Shown: positions 52,581-64,000 of the stretch, one piece after another
How the letters are laid out: each line of letters begins with the position of its first letter
Numbering within the stretch: position 1 is the stretch's first letter
Source: Dichotomocladium elegans
Taxonomy: Eukaryota; Mucoromycota; Mucoromycetes; Mucorales; Lichtheimiaceae
NCBI GenBank assembly: GCA_025716815.1
Contig: JAIXMN010000020.1
Location: forward strand, 124,001-188,000
DNA: 64,000 nt
Direction of reading: 5' to 3'
Program-made: the position numbers and the translations under genes
Notes under the pieces: generated by a model
What the model saw: only the letters and a program-made list of their open reading frames with translations
Database searches by the model: none
What the model was told of the DNA's origin: nothing

Positions 52581-54130
52581 CAAAAGAAAAGCACTTTGTC
52601 CGATCCCAAAAGGACTCGCAGATCCGGATAACATAACATTTTATGAATAAATCCCCAGCGCTCGTGTACTAGTATACATACTATATTTAGGAATAGGTCT
52701 GCGGTATATCGAAATGGATAAGCCCAAAGATGTGCGGAAAGGAGAGGAAAGAGAAGAACGAACGGTTTGCGGTCGAAAAAAGATTGCATCCACCAATTAA
52801 AAACCTTAGCAGCACAATGTGTAAGGTAAGACATGTCCAGAATGAACGATAGAAGTTTCTTTTGTAATTACCGTTGGCTGCACGGGAATCATCGTCCGCA
52901 GAGTGTGGGCCCTGGAACCCCAGAAATTATTATCATTGTACACATGAGTTCAGTCTTACGGGCCCGAACCTGAGAAAAAGAAGAAAACAATACAATAGAT
53001 ATTTCGTCTCACGTTTTTAATAGACACTGTTGAACAGGTCGATCATCTTGGTCCCCTTCGTCGGATACTTTTGCAGATTTGTTTTCGATCGCACCATGCA
53101 AGATTCCACAGACCCTAGTGAACAATTGACATCGCTTACACAAACCTTACAGCAGCAAGTGCTGTTGCGACAATGGCTAGCCCCTTGGCAACCCCCGGCT
53201 CGCCCCTATTTATAGCTGGGAACCTTGCGCCAATTTCGAGAGGGCACATGCTTACTTTAGACAGGCTGCTGTTAGATCAAGCTCTCTGACAAAGAGCCCA
53301 AAGTCTTGATCATCATTAACCCCCACCCGCCTGCCGAAGTTTGCTGTTCTTCTCTTGAAAGAAATTGTGGATGATTACTTGAGATATTCATTAGTACGTT
53401 AGTCACACATATCATACTACCCTGTCAACTGCGGGCCTCGTTAATGTCCTGCTCTTGTTTCATGCAGCTGGTTTTCAGCTTAACACCCTTAAGCTATATC
53501 TTTAGCGACACTGGTCTTTAAAATTGACGCTGCGATTATCCGCTCATCTTCCAGATATCCATGAGGCCTTTTATTCTTGGCCGAAGGCAGCTCCTCTCTC
53601 CCCCCCCTCGCTGCTGGTCGTGCTAGAAGGAACCCGCCACTCGCCTAATGTATCATGGTTCACTCTTGACACCAGACTCGGATTCTTTGCACGGTCCAGA
53701 CGTTCCTGGCCCTCAGAGATCATCTCCGGCAATCCAGTCATCCTGCTGACATGCTGCTTGTTGATACTTTGTTCGAAATCTTCCTTGGAAGAGGCAAACA
53801 AGATCATTTCTGATACAAACATTCAAGCTGAGCGTTATTCACAAGGTAATCAATGCTTTAAAATCTGGTATGTCTGCCTTTTGAAAAACGCCTTACGCTT
53901 CTCTAGACTACCCATGTCCATCAACAGTGGCACTTGCAGGAATACCCCATGTGTGTGTGTGTGCGCGAAAAACAAGCTTTCTGTCGGTTTGGTTGAGTCG
54001 GCTCGCATCATTTACTCCTCCTGCCAATGAGACCGATGCTCATGTTCAAGACTTTCCAGGTTCTCCCTCGGTGTAGCTAGCAATTCCTGTCGATCTATAT
54101 AGCTTCCCGTTCTTCTATTTTATATAGCGC
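52581..54130. other. gene-poor stretch, possible gene remnants
   Basis: Two plus-strand frames deserve mention. 53096-53215 starts MQDSTDPSEQLTSLTQTLQQQ and reads like a helical N-terminus but stops after 39 residues. 53524-54030 has 168 codons with a coil-like part (LEEANKIISDTNIQAERYSQ) ending at a possible GTAATC donor. I could not join them with good splice sites or recognise a family, so they may be decayed exons or chance. Confidence 0.3.
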
Positions 54131-54470
54131 TTCATGCTCCCCTGTCCTTTTCCCCTTAAAAAAACCGATAGACGCGCGCTTACTGGTCTGAGGATGCGCT
54201 TTCATTCTATACGGGTTAAGTCCCATGATGTCCGTCAAACTTACAGTCAACAGAACATACTCATTTTATCATCCTCTCGCTTTCGCCAAGGACCAAAGGA
54301 GATGGTTTACCACCATCCCCTCCATACGCACCATTTACAGAGAGGTAAGCGTCAAGATTATGCTCATGTAATATTTCATCACTACGTTTAACTGCAGGTT
54401 ATGCGCGTGTTGAATGTGGATGACATCCCATGGTCTATAATAAATGTATTTTTTTTTTCATCAGTATCTT
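54131..54470 (+). repeat. left arm of a large inverted repeat
   Basis: About 340 bp that match 54757-55090 in reverse complement at roughly 85-90 percent by eye, from the AAAAAAACCGATAGACGCGCG block to the TCTATAATAAATGTATTTTTT block. The arm contains a possible 52-bp intron (54345-54396, GTAAGC to TGCAG) and an AATAAA at its inner end. Confidence 0.8.
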
Positions 54471-54756
54471 GTCACTTGTTTCTTCAAAATTTAATGCCAG
54501 TGTCGCTAAAAGTTTCCTCAAGGTCATAAGAACATCTCTTTTACCTTCGGTCTATACTACAATAATTTTATGAGATTATATCATTCAGATCTTGAAGAAA
54601 CGAGAGTGACAAAAGATTGAAATTCGAATCCGAATTTGAAGGAAATACGATGAACATCCTCGATGGATCTACACCAACCACTAAACCTTTGGTGCAGACT
54701 TGTTACTAAAAAGTCCTGTAACACCAAACAAGAGGAAACCGATTTCCAGAACTTGA

Positions 54757-55090
54757 AGAAAAAACACATTTATTATAGACCATGGGATGATATCCACATT
54801 CAACACGCGCATAACCTGCATTTCAACATAGCGATGAGTTATTACATGAGCACAATCTTGACGCTTACCTCTCTGTAAATGATGGGTATGGAGGAGATGG
54901 TGGTAAACCATCTCCTTTGGTCCTTGGCGAAAGCGAGAGGATGATAAAATAGAGTATGTTCTGTTGGCTGTAAAATTGGCGGGCATTATGGGACTTAACC
55001 CGTGTAGAATGGAGGCGCACACTGAGATCAGTGAGCGCGCGTCTATAGGTTTTTTTGGGGGGGAGGGGTGGGAGGAAGGACATGCTCACG
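54757..55090 (-). repeat. right arm of the large inverted repeat
   Basis: Reverse complement of the left arm, with the same possible intron (54816-54868) and the same AATAAA-containing end, so the two copies are tail to tail around a spacer of about 286 bp (54471-54756). Short frames in both arms (YHHPLHTHHLQRGKRQDYAHV-like) have no known family. Confidence 0.8.
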
Positions 55091-56684
55091 GTTTCCAATT
55101 TCGAGCTCTATGCGAGTTTAATATGAGAAGTTGACGATATTCTCCATTCTTTGTAAAATGTGTATCAAGTATATGTAGATGTTCTGGGAAGAAGGAGACA
55201 AAGACACACTATTGATGTTGTACTCACCAAGTAATAGGGTTCATCAAAACACGGGCCAGATCAAAGGCAGCCTTTACTCGTACCCAAACGAGCTTTACAG
55301 ATCCTAAAGCAGATCAGTAATAGTGTTTATTATCTCTGATTCCGCTTGAATATAAAGATATTGGCTTTGTCACTAAAGCTACCATTTTCCTATTAAAACT
55401 TGCTATCCATCTTTTAAATGAAAAATATGGCGAATCTCTGCGGATCTTATCAGATCCAAAGACCATCGGCCATCATCTAGTTTTCAAGGCGGATCGCGTG
55501 TGCGAACGATGAACCCTACTAATTAATAAACATCGGAGTACGTCTGTCTTTATATGTGTGATCAATATGGGTGTTATCTTGATAAGCAATACCAAGGGGT
55601 TTTCGCCGCATGCTCAGATCTATCATATTCTTGTCTTCCCCACTGGCCACTAGAGATGGTTCTTGATCATTCCCTCAATAAGCCATCACATATTGTATCT
55701 CCCAGTAGGTATTAGATATATGATGGTTCAGTAGTGTGATACATTTGGGCAGAAGGAGCGCCATTCTAGAGCTGTCCGTGTATGATTTCTGTCTTCAGTC
55801 CAATATGGAGATAGTAGAGTTGCAGAGCAATGTCGGCTAAACCGTGGGCCTGAGGCTTTTTAGTATATATTCTCAGCTGGCATTTATTATCGCTACAAGA
55901 CAACTGTGCTGTGGCGACTACGTCTCGCTATCCTATTGAACATTTTATTCGCTCATCGTCTATATATTACCAATCTGTTTGCACCTTGACTTCTACCCTC
56001 TGTTTTTTCTATAGCCTTTGCTATAATATCCGGGGACCTGCAAAAAGTGGTGGTGGTAGTGGTGGTGGATGCATTCAAAATATGGGGGATCTAATGTATA
56101 TATGTATTCTGTTGGGATGCATTCGAAACTTGGAACTTTTCCTGCCCGTGGGGTCAGTTCAATGATCAGTGAGCGATGAAATGCAGATAAAATTGGCCAT
56201 TGTATCTACTGCAGTGTTTGTTCCCCATAAAACTGTCTTGGACGATATAGCACGACTTGTTTTGTACTTGCGTATGTGTGCTACCAACGGTCGGGCAAGC
56301 AAAAGAAAAGAGGACAATGGGTGACGCAGCTATTTTAAAAGACTGAGAGTAGAAGTTGAATCGTGGTGGGGCGGGGGTAAATCAAGGATTTTCATTTATC
56401 TAATGAAGTCTTCCTTTTTATAGCTACTGACACGGCAACTTATATACAATTTTATGCGTCTGTATTTCGTGCGAAAATAAAAAGTACGGTCGAACCCGCT
56501 TCTTGTACAGTATTACCATAATTTTTTTTCTCCTCATAAAGGAAACAGGATAAAGAGTGAATGAGAAAGGAGGGAATATCAATACAAAAGAAAAAAAAAA
56601 CAATAAACATAAATACTAATAAATAATAATGATAATAATAATGATGACGGTGATGGTGATGGTAAATAAGGATACTGGAATTCT
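55091..56684. other. intergenic, no gene seen
   Basis: AT-rich DNA downstream of the kinase gene. It has ATA/AAT-rich tracts at 56580-56645 and a GGT repeat near 56050-56070. No recognisable frame, tRNA or transposase. Confidence 0.5.
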
Positions 56685-59380
56685 CTATGTGTTCCGGCCC
56701 GCGATCTTGTCAAGATCTTGGAGAATGGCCTCGTGGATACTCTTATATACTTTGTTTAGCTCCCCTGGCTCCTCCGACTCTTTGACCTTGATCCCAAGAC
56801 GACCACCAGCCAGCCGAGCTTGGTATACCATGATGGTAAACCGGAGAGTTCCAATCTGTGAGGTGGTGAACATGAGGTTGCTTTTATCAACGAACTTTGT
56901 CCAGTGGGGGTAGTCGCACTCGCACAACAGGATATACTGGTCTGTCGCCGAGGGCTGGCATCGAATGTTATACAGCCAAAGTATATCGTTCAAATCATCA
57001 ATCAATTTCTGTGGCGTAAACTTGTACAGATGCTTTCTGCTAAAATTGAAAAGGGTCCTTGGATGGTGTGATGATGAAGAAAGTTTAGGCATCGAGGCGC
57101 TGCTGATAGCATCATCGCTTACGACAGAGTGACGTGCAGTTGATGAAGCCGACCGTTGAAGCGAACCGTTTGCGCTGGGTATGTCCAGCGATGGGCGAGT
57201 ATATCTGCTGTTGGTTCGACTGATCGACAGCCGACGCCACGACGATCGTGGCTTGTCATCTTTGGACGTCGGGTCGACCTTGAGGAAGTTCTTTTTGTTT
57301 CCATTGTTGTTGCCCTCGTGATCAATATTGTCTGTTTGGATATTTGTGTTTCGGAAATTGGCTCCTAGGCGCCGCACAGCACTTCTGCTACGCGCAAGCA
57401 AAGTGGATGACATGCCACGGATGCTGTTTGTGCGGCCTGGCAAATTGATACTGCCTGATCGACCCACATCGTTCCCGGTCCCGTTACTGGAATTGTATGA
57501 AGTGCTGTCGAGGCGAGGCGTACTCGGCGTCCGATCCGTCTTGCGTCGTATGAGGGAAGTATTGCGACGCGGTGAGGGCATAATGGTGCTGTTAGACCGT
57601 CGCAGAGACTGGGCAACTGGCTTCGGCTCCTCCGGCTGTGTAGCTGTCTGCTGCCCTCGCTTCAGTTGGCGCTGGCGCTTCTCATACTCCTTCTTCTCCT
57701 TGACAAGATAGTAGATTGACAGTAGAGGGTCATACATCGCCGGCAATGACAGCGGATCATCTTGCACAATTGCGTTACGTTTCGTGCGCAGGCTGAGGCG
57801 CCAGCGGGACTTTATCGTTTGCTCCTGGTTTAGCAGTTGCTGCTGATAGTTTTGATCGATCTGCACCGCCGCTTGCCGGTAAGCAGGCTCCATAATAAGG
57901 GTCTCAAGTCTCTCATATATCTGCTGCGGGTCAGGAAATCCAAAGCCGACCATGCCTTCTACGATTTCTCGATCAATGGTATCCAGAGGCTGGCGATGCG
58001 GAAGGTAGTTTTGAATGGGTTCGTCATAGCCTCGTGTCATCCACGGATGGGTCAGGATTTGGGGTAGAGTAATACGCCGCTTTGGATCAACGGTCAAAAT
58101 GCGCATCAAGAGATCCACACAGTCTACAGGTACAACCCTGAATATCATGTCCTTTTTTCATCGATTCCTTCCATTACCTTTGCTGAGATGATCCGGGTAT
58201 GCATCCACCTGACCGGCCTTGATCTTTGCATGGAGGGCAGGAAGATTGGTATCATCAAATGGTACACGACCGCATACTAAGACATAGAGAACGACACCGA
58301 AGCTCCACACGTCCACCTCTGGGCCGATGTAGGGGCGGGCACGTAGCAGCTCTGGGGCGGCAAAGTAGAGGGAACCGCAGAAGGTGCTGAGGAGCCCTTT
58401 GGGTGAGTAGACGTTTGAGAGACCAAAGTCGATGATTTTGACATCTTCGGTGCGTGTGAGCATGATGTTTTCTATTTTGAGATCTGTCCAAATGCGGAAA
58501 AGGCAGGTTAGGGCCGATGTCCAATTCAATCATCCGCAACTCGTGCTGTGTGTTTTAGAGTACCTCGATGGACGATGGAGTTGCGATGGCAGTAGTCTAA
58601 TGCCATAGCAGCGTATAGTATAATTAACGAAAACCCTCGTAGTTTTAGCGACTGGCTTACCCAAAGCACTCGCAATTTGCCGTGCGAACTTGCGCGCCTG
58701 CTTCTCGCGCAGTTTGCCGTGTTGGATGATGTAATCCAGCAACTGCCCACCGTCCACATACTCCAAAAACATATAGTAAAGATCGCCTTCACTGATCCAC
58801 TCCTTCAGCTGGCAGATATGTGGGTGCCGCAGAAGCTGCATCATCGCCATCTCTCGCACGGTGCGCTGCTCCCTTTCCTGAGGCGTGTCCTTTGGATCTT
58901 TGGCCTGCGATGGGTCCGCGTCTGCCAAGGCTGCCAGGTTCACTTTAGGCATTACTTTGACTGCATACTACTTTATATGATAAATCGGTCAACGCTTTTT
59001 TGAACAGACTCGCTCGACGCCGGCCAAGAAGGGCGTTTTTTTTTCTGACACAACCCCCCTCCCCTCCATACCTGCTGGCGGTCACCTTCGGTGAGACAGG
59101 TAGCTAGCTTGACCTTGCCCATGCTGCCGGCCCCGATGGTCTTGCGATTAACTACATAATTGCCAATGCGCATCACTTTACGTCGTTCATTAGGTCGCCG
59201 TAAGCTTTCTTGGCTCTGATGCTTTTTGCGTTCCAGGCCGGCGTGCTGACTTCGAGTGCTGTTGTGTCGTTGCAAACCCGGGTCCGTCTCTTGGGTGGGA
59301 GGTGTTCGTCGAGCGAGAACCTCAAGCTCACGTTGTTGAAAGTCTGTTTCAGGAGCTGATGGTGCAACCGCAGTAGTCAT
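56685..59380 (-). CDS. serine/threonine protein kinase, KIN1/PAR-1/MARK-like
   Basis: Five exons: 59380-59072, 58967-58661, 58596-58564 (33 nt), 58483-58178 and 58123-56685, giving 797 residues. The kinase domain starts at about residue 72 ([22 protein letters not shown]), with K107 in YAVKV, the catalytic D217 in HRDLKIEN, D235 of DFG, an activation loop [17 protein letters not shown] and the [16 protein letters not shown] end. A long basic Ser-rich region (many RRxS-type sites) follows, then a C-terminal part with ILWLYNIRC and [21 protein letters not shown] that resembles a KA1 domain. Kin1/MARK kinases act at the cell cortex in polarity and exocytosis; KA1 binds anionic lipids. The acceptors of introns 1, 2 and 4 were chosen by frame. 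A GA repeat lies in the probable 5' leader. Confidence 0.92.
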
Positions 59381-59426
59381 GAGTAAAAGTACGATAAAAC
59401 AAAAGGAGTGGAAGAGATTATATATA

Positions 59427-59430
<4 letters not shown>

Positions 59431-59463
<33 letters not shown>
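59431..59463. repeat. GA dinucleotide microsatellite
   Basis: Sixteen AG units, 50-83 bp upstream of the kinase start codon; on the transcribed strand it is a CT tract, which often marks fungal promoters or leaders. Confidence 0.95.
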
Positions 59464-59466
<3 letters not shown>

Positions 59467-60866
59467 TGGGGCGATAGAGCGAGGAACACAAGTGCAAATT
59501 TGAACTCGGTTCTGTCGCTGTGCGACGCTTGTGCCACGCTGGCGCATCTTTTTAATGAAAAAAAGGAGTCTTCGCAATTGCTTGCTCTTGCTACAGGCGG
59601 GAAACAGAGGCATAGGGCAGCATTGCATGCTCCTTTCTCAAAAACGTCCGTTTCCTCCATCTCTTCCTACTCAATATAGGCATTAATTCTCCCATACGCT
59701 AGCTAGCCGATCAAGCTCGAGATGGCGCTGTAACATACGGACAGACCATCCGCCCCATCCCATTCCCCCGTTCGTTTGTCTCAAGATATCACCGGGCGAC
59801 CGCGGGTCGATAACCCCATCCGGAGATTTCCTCACAAAATCTAATCTTCTTTCTCGATTCAGCTAGAAGATAATGGTGAATACTTCGGAAACAGGAGAGC
59901 TACTGCATGGTGGCTTTCCACGAGGTAGCACATTGAATCTTTTAGTCAGTTTTTGCAGGTCAGCTCCCGGCCGGGGGGAGGGTAATTGCATGTGTTGATG
60001 CCCGTGTGTGTGGCACATGTAGACATTTACCGATATTGCGTAGTATGTCAAGGTCCGGTTTCATCATGTGTGAGTTCGCAACGTAGATATCTGTATGAAC
60101 TGGAAGCGAACTTCGCCCGGCTCGGTATATGTTTTCTTGCCTTGACTGACAGACGATCATCATCAGACTGTCGGAAATCGCTTCGGACTCGAAAAGAAAG
60201 AACTGATTCGACAAAGAAGTGTGGTAGCATTCTTAGGCTTAGTTAATGCAAATGCAGATGAGATATAACCGGGCAATGAGCTGCCGCCTGGTAGAGGCGT
60301 GATTGTGGCTGCGTTCATTAGGATACTCTATGACATTGACATTAGACGATGTCAAAGCGGGCTGCTGATGAATGCGGTTTCTTTTTATTTTTGCTTGTCA
60401 GCAAAAGTTCCGACTGGAAATAGTTTTTTCGGCGTTTCAAGGGCCTTTGGACGCGAAGCATGGATACATCATTCATTTTCACAAAAGATATGAAGTCATC
60501 CGCGCTTTTCGCACAAGGCCGAAATTGAAAGCATGCGGATAAGGGTCATCTGTATCATTCCTGGGACTAGCCCAAGAATATAGGATACTTGAATAGCGTT
60601 TGGCCATAATTGGGTTTCAAGAACCCCGATGGGATGACGCCATTGGACAGAAATGAGGGACGCAGCAAACTGGGATTTGAGGAGCTACGTAGCGCATTAA
60701 GAAACCATCCAAAAAAGGTAAGGTGATGGAACGGTGTCGTCATGCCAATTTTTTCCATTGCATTCGGACTCTCAATTCAAACAATGAGGCAGTTCAGGCC
60801 TCTGAAGTTCGATCAAAACCGTACTTTCTTTCTTTTGCTCTCACTTCAGAATACACGGACGCAGAC
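59464..60866. other. divergent upstream region, no convincing gene
   Basis: 1.4 kb between the kinase and the caleosin-like gene. Short frames on both strands at 59863-60246 compete over the same DNA; none could be extended by splicing. In-frame codons upstream of the caleosin-like start (from ATG 60723) could extend that protein by 48 residues. Confidence 0.4.
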
Positions 60867-62936
60867 ATGTCGAGTAGCAGCTCATGGGCCGATATTGTAG
60901 CGCAAGACACCGGTGACAAGAACTCCACTAGCTTAGCGCAGGAGCATAAAACTGGCAATAGCGATGAACACGACCAGCATCACCGTATACAACAAGCTTC
61001 CTCAAACCAAAATGATGCCACGTCCAGTGGCGGGCGCGAACACCCTCTAGGAGATTTTCCGCTTCCTCAAGAAACGCTACAGGATAGTGATACCGCCCTT
61101 CCTTCTTCTGCGGGCGTAGGCGATCTCCTCAAGCAATCAGCAGAACATGCAAGCACTGACGACATAATGCATCGTTCTTATGCATTCGTAACCGACTTCC
61201 CGCCTCCTCAAGCAACAGCTACTTCGGCAGGAAATTCAAATGTCCCTACTTCTGCAGGCGTCGGAGACTTGCTACATACAAATAATGACAGAGACAAGAA
61301 AGGTAGGGATGGCGAGCCTGTGCAAGGTGGAGTCTGTTTGCATACAGCGTCGAGATAACCCATGTTACTCTATTTTTTTTTTCGAGCAGATCCAACCACA
61401 CCACCGCACCCAGATCGTTCCTTTGCCTCCGTGGCAGGCAACAAGGACTTTCCTGATTTACAGCCATCCACATCAGAGGCTCCATCGGCTTCATCCACAG
61501 AAAGCCTCTCCGATTTGCCTGATGTGAAAGATATGCTTTCCTCGCAATCTGGTATGTATTGCATAGAAAGAAAGAAAAAATGGATTCGTCGCCGCCGAAT
61601 TTCTAACCCACGCACGTGCATATTCTTTCAGTCAAGATACCACCACCCCCGCCATCCAAAAGTTTTGCCAAGATGGCAGCCAAGCCTGCTCCGGTCGAGG
61701 ATGTGCCGAGCGATCATCGTCTCGCAACGGAGAAGCAAAACGCTGAGATTGCTCGCAACAATGCTCCTAACCCTGCGCAAAAGACACATGAGAATTTCCC
61801 CACACTTGCCCAGTCTAATATGATGGCTGAGCACCACGCCTCCTCAAGGGAGAGAGGGATGTTCACCGCAATTTCGGAGCTATCGCAAAGCGTGGATGCT
61901 GCAACATCCGAAGAAGGTAGGGTCCTTACTTGTGTGTGTCTGTGATAATGTCTCACGCGATCATTCCTGAAACCTTCTAGCTTTCTCCGACCAAGCTCCA
62001 ACTTCAGGAAAGAAAACCTTTGCGGATGTTACAGGCAGTAACCTTGATAAGGCACCACCCTCTGCTTCGCCCAGACCCGTTGAGAGACATCCAGTATATA
62101 ATGAAGATGCTGTTATGAAGGAGAGTGCACGCAGGGAAATGCGCAAGTGGCACCAAAAGGAGCCCGAGGAGGGTAAGTCATGGAGGACTGATGAGAATGC
62201 ATGGAATCTGAGAAAAGCGACACGCTTCTCATATAGAAATCACACCCGAAATGGAGCAAATTGAACATGAGCGCCACGAAACCGCCGGAACTAAGAGCCC
62301 CAACAAGGCGCTTGAGAAGCAAATCCAGTTCTTCGATCAACGACGAGAAGGAAAGATCACCATGTGGGATACGTTCAGTGGTGAGTGCTCAACCTGCTTT
62401 ATGTGTGACATATGTTGATATGTTCATTCATAGCTTTGCGCCGGCTTGGCTACTGGTGGTTCACTGCAATCCCAACCACTATCCTTCTGCATCTTCGACT
62501 CTCCCCATTCACGTCACCATATCGATTCCCTTTTATCTACCGCTCGCTCTACGATATCCTCACTTTGCCCATCTACACTGATCGTATTGGTCAGACACTG
62601 GCTAGCCAGCTGCCAATGTCGAGCGTTAGCAAGACGCGGGAGCTAGTACGCAAACACGGTCGTTCCGGACCTGGTGGCGTGAGGGGAATCGGGTTCTGGG
62701 ATGGCTTCTGGGGCATGCGAGATATGGAAGGCTACAAATGGTGGCAGATCGCACCTTGGCATCTAGCTCCTAGGTAACATAGCCTACCGAAAGTATTGCG
62801 ACCGGGGGGGCATGATGGCTAATATTTTTCCCATAGGTTTATTCACCGCCTGCAATGGTTTTTTGCGTATACTATGCTCCAGGATCCTGTTACTCACCTT
62901 GTTACGGAGACCACATTAACAAGTTTGCGGGCTTGA
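60867..62936 (+). CDS. divergent caleosin-like protein with N-terminal repeated motifs
   Basis: Seven exons: 60867-61302, 61390-61551, 61632-61916, 61981-62172, 62237-62380, 62434-62773 and 62837-62936, giving 552 residues. The N-terminal 350 residues are disordered but carry four related motifs: SWADIVAQDTG (6-16), SFASVAGNKDFPDL (about 156-169), SFAKMAA with ENFPTLAQ (from 210) and TFADVTG (307-313). The C-terminal part (about 382-552) resembles the first half of caleosins: ALEKQIQFFDQRREGKITMWDTFSALRRLGY, then a hydrophobic hairpin with LSPFTSP and SLYDILTLPIYTDRI. The EF-hand loop has lost ligands and the haem-linked His expected after DRI is absent. Caleosins are lipid-droplet peroxygenases; this one may bind membranes without that activity. 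Six of seven exons are joined in phase 1. Confidence 0.7.
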
Positions 62937-63099
62937 GTTCTTCAAAGCTATATGTATGTATATATGAAAAAAAAGTAAGAGAATACATATGATTAGACTC
63001 TTTTTCCCACATTGTTCCCGTATCGGTGCTGTTTCTGTTGAAAGGCTTTTCTTCAAATATGTATATAATCAGGACGGATATCATCAACGGATATTGACA
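62937..63099. other. intergenic
   Basis: 3' flank of the caleosin-like gene; an A-run at 62967-62975 is all that stands out. Confidence 0.5.
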
Positions 63100-63240
63100 A
63101 ACCGGGGGGGACGGCTAACGTTTGTTTGAGTGCATGGCAAGACTAGTTATTCCACAGTAAAATATCACCATTTGTAGCGGTGCTTTGTCTAGTCTTGGCT
63201 GCAATAAAATGGAGAAAGGGCGGATGTCTGTTTCGGATGC
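63100..63240 (-). mobile_element. mariner/Tc1-like fragment (copy 3)
   Basis: The block GTGCATGGCAAGACTAG and the following TGTCTAGTCTTGGCTGCAAT / AATGGAGAAAGG match 19580-19700 of copy 1 with the same spacing and many changes. No frame is open; it is an internal piece without ends. Confidence 0.5.
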
Positions 63241-64000
63241 GGCTTCTGAGTTCTTGAATTGTACTCATCCTTTTCTTCTGCTAGTCTTGCTATGTACATA
63301 TATGTTATACTTTAGGATGAGAACATGGAAGAGAGGATCAAGCTGGAGTTCAATCAGAGCGCAGATTGCTCGACAATGTAGAGGGAAAAGAGAGAAAGTG
63401 AATGTTTGCAATATAGAAATGTTACCAGCTGCTTTCTGATTTACAGCCTACATATCCGGAGGAAGCGATATGGACCCAATATTGTAGTGTAGGGTTTGCA
63501 AGAGGCACTGACATGCCCTCCTGACACAATACGCGCAACATACAAATGTTTTCTTCTTCAGGAGCCAACTGCTTTTATTAAGCTGTCCCACCTTTTGGCA
63601 ATGCGTACTTTGGCTACCCCCCTGGGCGAATACTGTATCTACATATGTCGCTTGCACATCTTCCTCCGGGGTTGCTTATCCTCCAGCTCGGTAGCTGGAA
63701 GATGTTGAGTATTTGGAAACTTGGGAACAGTGTTTGATTACTCTGGGGTCTGCCAATGTAAAAATTCGCGGGAAAGAGGACCTGAATGCCGATTTTGCAA
63801 GGGAATTACTACGCGCACAGGTAGTTTAGGAACCCACCCCGCGCACAATCCTGTACAAAACCCCCCGCGTTGAAATGGTAGCACTCGAATTGACATGTCT
63901 CTTAACACCACTTCACTTTTTGAAGATGTCCTTTGGGATCTTTTTATATCGCTATGCTTATATTATTAGAAGCAGTGTGAACTAGCATTCTCTAATAACC
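63241..64000. other. intergenic to window end, no gene seen
   Basis: Short frames only. A small hairpin CCAGCTCGGTAGCTGG lies at 63682-63697. Nothing else is supported. Confidence 0.5.

Noticed and set aside
59863..60246. Plus-strand HGGFPRGSTLNLL, which recalls the start of RecA/Rad51-like folds, and competing minus-strand frames
   Set aside because: No Walker A follows in any frame or by plausible splicing, and both strands look equally open.

Overview
The window is nuclear DNA of a filamentous fungus, most likely an early-diverging lineage (Mucoromycota, probably Mucorales). The grounds are: about twenty eukaryotic genes split by many short introns (mostly 45-90 bp, GTAAGT-type donors, CTAAC-like branch points), fungal markers (FKS1-type 1,3-beta-glucan synthase, Not4, Vcx1, Rmd1), compact convergent and divergent gene pairs, and decayed mariner/Tc1-like transposons whose transposase resembles those common in Mucorales. 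The lineage is inferred from gene content, not from a search. Exon-intron models were built by hand; for every full gene listed the exons sum to a whole number of codons.

Layout. 1-10.5 kb: 3' end of an unrecognised gene, a BAR-SH3 membrane-remodelling protein (-), a 2.8 kb stretch without a convincing gene, V-ATPase subunit a (VPH1, +) and a convergent secreted 3D/double-psi-barrel protein (-). 11-19 kb: CCR4-NOT E3 ligase NOT4 (-), dihydrolipoamide dehydrogenase LPD1 (+), a HAD phosphatase (-) and an SCI1-like nuclear protein (+). 19-30 kb: mariner relics, ornithine aminotransferase (-), a UPF0014 (FetB/ALS3-like) permease (+), a WW-domain protein (+), a mitochondrial carrier (-), a La motif-zinc knuckle-PSP RNA-processing protein (+) and a second mariner relic. 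30-40 kb: an M28 glutamate carboxypeptidase II-like ectopeptidase (+), a decayed region, a 1276-residue Fe-S nuclease-helicase fusion (+) and a forkhead factor (-). 42-53 kb: FKS1 (+), RMD1 (-), VCX1 (+). 53-64 kb: gene-poor DNA with a large inverted repeat, a KIN1/PAR-1-like kinase (-), a divergent caleosin-like protein with N-terminal repeats (+), and transposon debris.

The genes do not form a pathway cluster. Loose themes are ion homeostasis (VPH1 makes the vacuolar proton gradient that VCX1 uses; the UPF0014 permease is a probable metal transporter), cell wall and polarity (FKS1, KIN1-like kinase, BAR-SH3) and RNA processing (NOT4, La-PSP protein, SCI1-like).

The observations most worth following are the Cas4/Dna2-style iron-sulphur nuclease fused to an SF1 helicase next to transposon debris, the La-PSP fusion, the caleosin-like protein with repeats, the inverted duplication at 54-55 kb that could yield hairpin RNA, four probable GC-AG introns, and 13-nt and 21-nt microexons.
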